DNA from: Actinomycetota bacterium
GTDB lineage: Bacteria > Actinomycetota > Actinomycetes > Actinomycetales > Microbacteriaceae
Assembly: GCA_947450345.1 (NCBI GenBank)
Contig: CANFVD010000012.1
Span: 1 to 38,891, forward strand
Reading direction: 5' to 3'
DNA length: 38,891 nt
Part shown: positions 35,901 through 38,891 of the stretch, piece after piece
How positions within the stretch are numbered: position 1 is the stretch's first letter
Layout: every line of letters starts with the position of its first letter
The notes under the pieces: generated by a model
What the model was told of the DNA's origin: nothing
Database searches by the model: none
What the model saw: only the letters and a program-made list of their open reading frames with translations
Translations under genes and position numbers: made by a program

Positions 35901-38891
35901 AAGTGAATTGACCCACTTGGTCTGCACGGCAATGTACTGACCGAAATCGGCATCACCAAGTGTGTACGTTGCAGTTGTCTGCCCCGAAATCGGTTGGCAT
36001 GCGGCAGGGCGGTTCGCGAGAACGCCTGAAACAGGAGACGTGACCGCGGCAGAACAGCGGAGCCATTGGTAGGAGGGAGTCGGCACCGGTAGTCCGTATG
36101 CCTCACCCGCGTTGGCCGTCAGCGTCGCAAGAACATAATTCGTACCGGTAACACTGGTAGGCGCCTTTACCCAGGGTGCGCTCTGAACCGCCGCCGTGTG
36201 TGAGGTTGAGTAGCGGTAGTTGGAGTTCTTCGGGGTCGACGCGTGGTACGCCGTCACGCGAGAGATCAGGAACGTGCCAATGAGCTCAGGGTTGTCACGC
36301 GTGAGGGAAAAGGTCTGCGCTGTTGCCCCCGAAATCGGCGAACACCCGGCGGGAAGCGAAGCGCCAGCGGCTGTAACTGCCGCGGTGCACGAGAACCACT
36401 CATACCGATAGGACAGCGCCGCACCCGTGGTTGTCGACCAGGTGCCGTTGACAGCGTTGACCGCGCTCGCGCTGGCCGCCCCCGGTTGCGTGATCTTGGG
36501 TTGCGTCGCCGAAACGCCATTTGTCACCGTAACCGAGGGCGGGGTGGTTGGGTTGGGAATGGCCGTGACGAGCGGACCCGAGGTCGATGCGGACCACGAC
36601 GTTATCGACTCCGTGCCGTTCGTCTTCGTCACGGAGACGACGAGGTACTTTCCGGCGTCCGTTGCTACCGGAGTATAGGTAGCGCTCGTGGCTGTGGTTA
36701 TTGGCGAACACCCCGTGGGCGGAGTAGCCGTGGGTCCGCTAACGGCGTTTGTCAGCCGTGACGCACACAGGAACCACTTATAGGTCGGTGGCGAAAGCGT
36801 TTGTGTACCCGTCCACGTGCCTTCGCTGGACTTGTGGTTGTACCCCACGAGACCCGAGTTGGTGTTGTCGTCAGTGAGCTCGAGAATTGTGGCCGGTTCA
36901 GTAACTGTGGGCTTAATTTTGATTGCTGCGCTTGAAGCAGACCACTTCGTGACGGTTCCCGCATCGTTCGTTCCGGTCACGGCAACGAGATAGAACTTAC
37001 CCTCCATGTCGTTCGAATTCAACGCGAGCTGTGTTGTCGTCGCACCGTCAACGTTGGAGCAGTCACCGGGAGCAGTCGTGGGGGCAGAAGCATATTGCGT
37101 CTGACATGCCATCCATTGGCGAGTCTTGCCGACGGACGGAGCACCAGTCCACGTGCCGTCACTCGCCGTCAGCGAGTTACCAATCCACGTGTTGCCCGAG
37201 ATAGTTGGGGCGATGGTGCTAATCGGGGTAGATGCCACGGCTCGCGTCACGGCAGGGATGCGGAGGACGCTGCCGGCAGTGTTTGACACTTTCTCTTCAA
37301 AGGTGATGAAGGCGCCGGCATCCGCGTTCACCGTTGTGTAGAACAACTGGCCGGCCGGAACCGAAATTGGTGCACACGTTGTCGGACGCGTGGAAGCCAG
37401 AGAGCCAATTGCCGACGTACAGCGCAACCAGGTAACGGTGCTGCTCGCTTCGGGGAAGCCCAGATTGAAGGTTCCCTGGTCAGCACCGAGGAGTTGCCCC
37501 ACGAACCTGCGGTCACCGTCTTCTGAATTCGTTACCATTTGCGGAGCATCAATGACGCTGGGGGCCATTTCAGTCTGTTGAGTTGTCTGGCTGAACGCAG
37601 GTGATGCACTAAAGCCGGTGTTGGATCCGGTTACGCGAACCAACAAGAATTTCCGGATGAGATCGGACGTGACGGTCATCGTGGCGGTCTGCGGGTTCGT
37701 TGCTGCATCCGTGATTTCGAAACAGCCCGCCGGTGTCTCGGACATCGTCTCAAGGTGTGCGGCATCGCAGGTGAACCACTGATATTCCCGCACGACGGAC
37801 GGGAAGCCCAACCACGTTCCACCATTGGTGGTTACTGTTCCACCAACCTTGGGAGCCCCGCCTGCCGTGCCCGAGACGGCCGTCGCGCTGGGCCGAACAG
37901 AGTTCTTCGCCTGCGACGTTACACGGGCGGACGTTGCCGACCAACGAAAGGTGCCGGTGCTGTTGGCAGCGTTTGTGAGACCGACGCGAACAGAAAGGTA
38001 GTTGCCTGCGTCTGGGTAGGTCACGCTGTATGTGTCAGTTGTCGGGGCCGACGCAATAGCACTGCAACCGGCTGGCGGTGCTGTCGGGGCCGCTGTCACT
38101 GCGGTGGACAGGGCGGTTGTGCATCGGTACCACGCATAACTCACGCTTGGTCGAGGGAACCCGATGCGATTGTCTACGTTCGTGGCAAAGACGCTGTATC
38201 CATCAATCGCTGTTCCCGAAATCACAGGGTCTTCGGCGAACCCGGCCGCCTGGTTTACAGGTACCGACGCCGCGCTCCATTTTGTCGTCGAGCCTTTGGT
38301 ATTTGACATGGTCTCAGCCACAGAAAGGTACGAACCCGCGAGGTCCGAGGCGACCAACAGTGTCGCGGTCGTTGCGCTTGTGGCGCTGATCGCGGAACAT
38401 GAGTCGGGTTTCGAGTTGGCGGCGGTTACGGCACTCGAACACGTGTACCACTGATAAGTCCGGCCACTGGGCGTGGGAGTGCCGCTCCAGGTTCCCTGTG
38501 TTGTGGTTGTCACGCCAACCGTTCCGCCAACCTTAGGCGTCGTTGCGTTGACCCCTCCCGTGACAACGTAGGTCGGGGCCGTGAGATTCGTCGGCTTCGA
38601 ACTGATGAGCTGTGTCGACGCGGAGAAGCGCGGTGTCATCACGGCACCGTTGAAGGGAATCACCTTGACGACGATGTAGGCTCCGAGGTCGGAGGACACA
38701 GTGGTGTAACTATTGTCCGAACTCGCGACCTTGACCGGGGACGTTCCGCAGGTAGTCGGTTTTGTGTCCGTCGCCGCGGCCACCGCAGCCGTGCACGTGA
38801 ACCACTCGTAGGTGAACGTGGGACTCGGAACGCCGCCCGTCCACTCGCCCGATGCCGCGGTGAGAACCTGGCCAACCTGATTCTCACCCGA
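29973..38891 (-). CDS. Giant secreted-type protein of about 26 cysteine-paired Ig-like modules (N-terminus outside window)
   Basis: The frame is open to the right edge, so at least 2,972 residues are present and the real start lies beyond 38891; an internal GTG at 38783 is not the start. The protein is a string of about 26 modules of roughly 95-120 residues. Each follows the pattern: GxxxVGxxLTxxxGTWxGxP, then (Y/x)xWaxC, then a second Cys 14-25 residues later, then YT(L/P)xxxDxGKaaxVxVTxxNxxG. Examples are TYQWYTCSSAV...DSC and TYTWYQCTAAV...SGC. All 26 W-x-x-C segments I counted have a following partner Cys, implying one disulfide per module and export. Ser, Thr and Ala dominate. The C-terminus stops at a module boundary (ASRGPIAEPIT) with no LPxTG motif or membrane helix. 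A long adhesin-like or matrix fibre is the likely role. It is upstream of, and probably co-transcribed with, the FHA-ABC exporter. Confidence 0.9.
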   Translation of the reverse strand, partial: SGENQVGQVLTAASGEWTGGVPSPTFTYEWFTCTAAVAAATDTKPTTCGTSPVKVASSDNSYTTVSSDLGAYIVVKVIPFNGAVMTPRFSASTQLISSKPTNLTAPTYVVTGGVNATTPKVGGTVGVTTTTQGTWSGTPTPSGRTYQWYTCSSAVTAANSKPDSCSAISATSATTATLLVASDLAGSYLSVAETMSNTKGSTTKWSAASVPVNQAAGFAEDPVISGTAIDGYSVFATNVDNRIGFPRPSVSYAWYRCTTALSTAVTAAPTAPPAGCSAIASAPTTDTYSVTYPDAGNYLSVRVGLTNAANSTGTFRWSATSARVTSQAKNSVRPSATAVSGTAGGAPKVGGTVTTNGGTWLGFPSVVREYQWFTCDAAHLETMSETPAGCFEITDAATNPQTATMTVTSDLIRKFLLVRVTGSNTGFSASPAFSQTTQQTEMAPSVIDAPQMVTNSEDGDRRFVGQLLGADQGTFNLGFPEASSTVTWLRCTSAIGSLASTRPTTCAPISVPAGQLFYTTVNADAGAFITFEEKVSNTAGSVLRIPAVTRAVASTPISTIAPTISGNTWIGNSLTASDGTWTGAPSVGKTRQWMACQTQYASAPTTAPGDCSNVDGATTTQLALNSNDMEGKFYLVAVTGTNDAGTVTKWSASSAAIKIKPTVTEPATILELTDDNTNSGLVGYNHKSSEGTWTGTQTLSPPTYKWFLCASRLTNAVSGPTATPPTGCSPITTATSATYTPVATDAGKYLVVSVTKTNGTESITSWSASTSGPLVTAIPNPTTPPSVTVTNGVSATQPKITQPGAASASAVNAVNGTWSTTTGAALSYRYEWFSCTAAVTAAGASLPAGCSPISGATAQTFSLTRDNPELIGTFLISRVTAYHASTPKNSNYRYSTSHTAAVQSAPWVKAPTSVTGTNYVLATLTANAGEAYGLPVPTPSYQWLRCSAAVTSPVSGVLANRPAACQPISGQTTATYTLGDADFGQYIAVQTKWVNSLDTVGVMSFSTTTAQVVRGPVAIASPVISTTSASGQIVVGQDANVADGTWKPDGAQTRAYQWYRCNTTSTAADTKPATCSSIDGALAPAYTPVLGETTASSDEGKYLVVGVTSTNADGSGTKFSASSSLVTTVPVNITVPAIEGRPFVGTPLSAINGTWSGTPTPALSVSWYSCPASSDAGANSGEGCQVIPSATSATFTPTAAQIGGYLQIRVRAVNSAGEAFSWSATTPAITEGPYSQVAPSVSGTAKVGAIAPLQATLGGWGGNPYPNVTGQWLRCDGQITTPLDYLTVAQASPYSCEVISDATATTYTLVAADRGKFISYAETASNGNVNGDAEKVSTSTATRVLMDPKPTEDPYITGAPEAGSSVALRANAGTWIGFPAVTSTARYAWFRCSAPVDVATDVVPSQCWGTATSAAAATPIATTQDYLPVAATDLGKYLIVRVGRTSDGTNFFTRVSASTAAVTNPPAATGNPSINGGTRMNASVKPVPVVGKSLSVTPATWTGVTSPLTHRWFRCSASVPTPSATIDPAVCSVSTAADANADTYSVTPADLGYYLLAEEAATNAASTKIKYTASTLVVQELPNWTTAPTVTGTRSAGSILTANNVTASEWTGTGAGTSDLTVDVAWYSCANVVTNSATLPSDAANNCTRLTASTGLAANQYRATATDAANGSKITAFVTASNPATEATSPAQRTTYLVPVSAAEAIVSTPANTANPTVVLISGTSPEVGNSYEAREGTWTGSPTFAYTWFACTSAVGSSATAAPDSGLNLNGCSLIADQTSKQLLLTVAMNGKYIVAGVTATNVAGSATKYSASDSRSVQTGVFYTTAPSISPTQSQLHGATLSFDLGTWSGIQDGDVMNFKWMRCTKPISSVVDAATTSVNCADVSTAVSATWTVTSLPDAETVTGEWTLPVGASLDFTTSTTQSGRYIVGYSRLFHYLDAAHTSYKTRSYYTASTGMVLEAPSATVSPSITGTNTVGQSLTRTVGTWRGAEAPTYSTAWYRCSSATTSPAPSTPPVGCTEISGQNAANYTLVDADREKFIGVLVTAANNSGTATSFSVTTEAIRTIPRNLTAPVVSADRPVVGQTFSTNLGSWDAFPAPALTVTWYTCSAPVTEASTSLNPSVCSPFGSATTYPVGSTTASTTVPAGSAQKYVAVKVRAANSAGGADKTSITSAQVWEVPNIGSTKPTMTGTANVGEVLTAASGSWNEFPAPLSTTYEWYRCPSAVTTAAATLTGCGSSLSTATSYTPGQADSGKFIVLRVIRTNAAGTGSFFSASTVKVLEAPSASAGPSVSATGGNNQVGVVYTADAGTWRGDSAPGTPSYQWYSCSASVDTPLNDVPGGTTCSTIASATSASFTPTTAQAGKYLSVLVKRSNLVNNTGVASYVAAPATKVGNGQKFSTSTFVRQPPQTTATPGLTGAANVGSSLTMSQPAWTGDYPTKSLTGARWFVCPPSATATTGCTELTSETGPSLTIQASYGGTPTGGRQIWVQAWAENSAGRTYSAATKSINVSESPVLVAAPSLSHAGANPQSGQAITLTKGTYRSTAGNNVTPADTRTATYAWYSCPAADSAIADCRSVGTNAVSYTPASSERGRFIYAVETVTNNINTTAQGSTVVASSPVSTSTGVKGPLYDAPAAATAPSLGTGPLSVGDTVTVSGDTWTSFPTEITKSYQWFVCTSAVSSAPGSTVVTPTGCTSFSGPTSGPSGASVTLTTGQGDKHILAKVTATNSFTSTTAWTTSRGAVTMAPVNKTTPTLSGTPQVGNTITARTPIATDWQAFPAVNAATGYTWRWFVCDSAYSDAPASLPVDCVVTAGTTQTLTVTAAMNGRYLMVEEKATNTVGNAVALSATTTVVQQPLTGGTAASITGDALAGSDLTVSGDTYNGYPSVTTRTYTWYQCTAAVSRPADNAATPSGCSAIPGAGSSATFTLTSGQVGLHVIAKVAASNGVGSSPLTKWTASRGPIAEPIT

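Noticed and set aside
37755-38306. 183-codon plus-strand frame inside the giant gene
   Set aside because: It lies opposite clear Ig-like modules, and its Arg/Gly/Cys-rich translation matches no family.
38781-38783. GTG as the start of the giant protein
   Set aside because: The frame continues upstream to the window edge with another recognisable module (GQVLTAASGEWTGG, then TYEWFTC), so the gene is cut by the window rather than starting there.

Overview
The window looks like chromosomal DNA of an actinobacterium, most likely Microbacteriaceae (Micrococcales). The grounds are fairly high GC, frequent GTG starts with clear Shine-Dalgarno sites, actinobacterial-type S12, S7, EF-G and EF-Tu proteins, and short dispersed elements of the 'GGTTGAGTAGGCC...GTATCGAAACC' and 'TTTCGACAAGCTCAATCA' types that I associate with that family. 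No tRNA, rRNA, CRISPR array, transposase or phage gene was seen.

Layout. (1) Positions 1-4090 hold the 3' end of a glutaryl-CoA dehydrogenase-like gene, a convergent membrane O-acyltransferase with an SGNH domain, and a divergent amino-acid permease ending at a very strong hairpin terminator. (2) Positions 4108-8711 hold the str operon on the minus strand (rpsL-rpsG-fusA-tuf), with a recognisable promoter and a long leader containing two hairpins. (3) Positions 8742-10912 hold a pair of 41-bp palindromic repeats, a GT-A-type glycosyltransferase, a compact prepilin peptidase and a small four-helix membrane protein. (4) Positions 10922-38891 hold a minus-strand cluster of about 28 kb that is the most interesting part of the window.

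In transcription order the large cluster encodes: a giant secreted-type protein of at least 2,972 residues (N-terminus outside the window) built of about 26 disulfide-type Ig-like modules; an FHA-FHA-ABC exporter like mycobacterial Rv1747; a membrane protein with a cytosolic LRV-like domain and an external propeller-like domain; a Ser/Thr protein kinase; a 2,105-residue protein with tandem Ig/cadherin-like and FN3 domains; a MoxR-type AAA ATPase; a DUF58 protein; a TgpA-like transglutaminase-fold protein; an FHA protein; and a tail-anchored scaffold with 18 'D-x-T-V/I' motifs. Most junctions are 4-nt overlaps or direct stop/start contacts, so co-translation is likely.

The kinase-FN3-AAA-DUF58-transglutaminase core matches the gene order described in bifidobacteria as the PFNA cluster. 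What stands out here is the set of phosphothreonine components around it: three FHA domains in two proteins, a kinase, and a cytosolic scaffold carrying 18 near-identical candidate phospho-acceptor motifs, nine of them in one block where the last eight are spaced exactly 12 residues apart. The same motif recurs once in each FHA protein, and a looser form occurs in the LRV protein. My working model (inference) is a membrane-associated apparatus in which the kinase multiply phosphorylates the scaffold, which then clusters the FHA proteins, including the exporter, to control surface proteins. The transglutaminase-like protein appears to have lost its catalytic Cys and His, so it may act as a structural or binding module.
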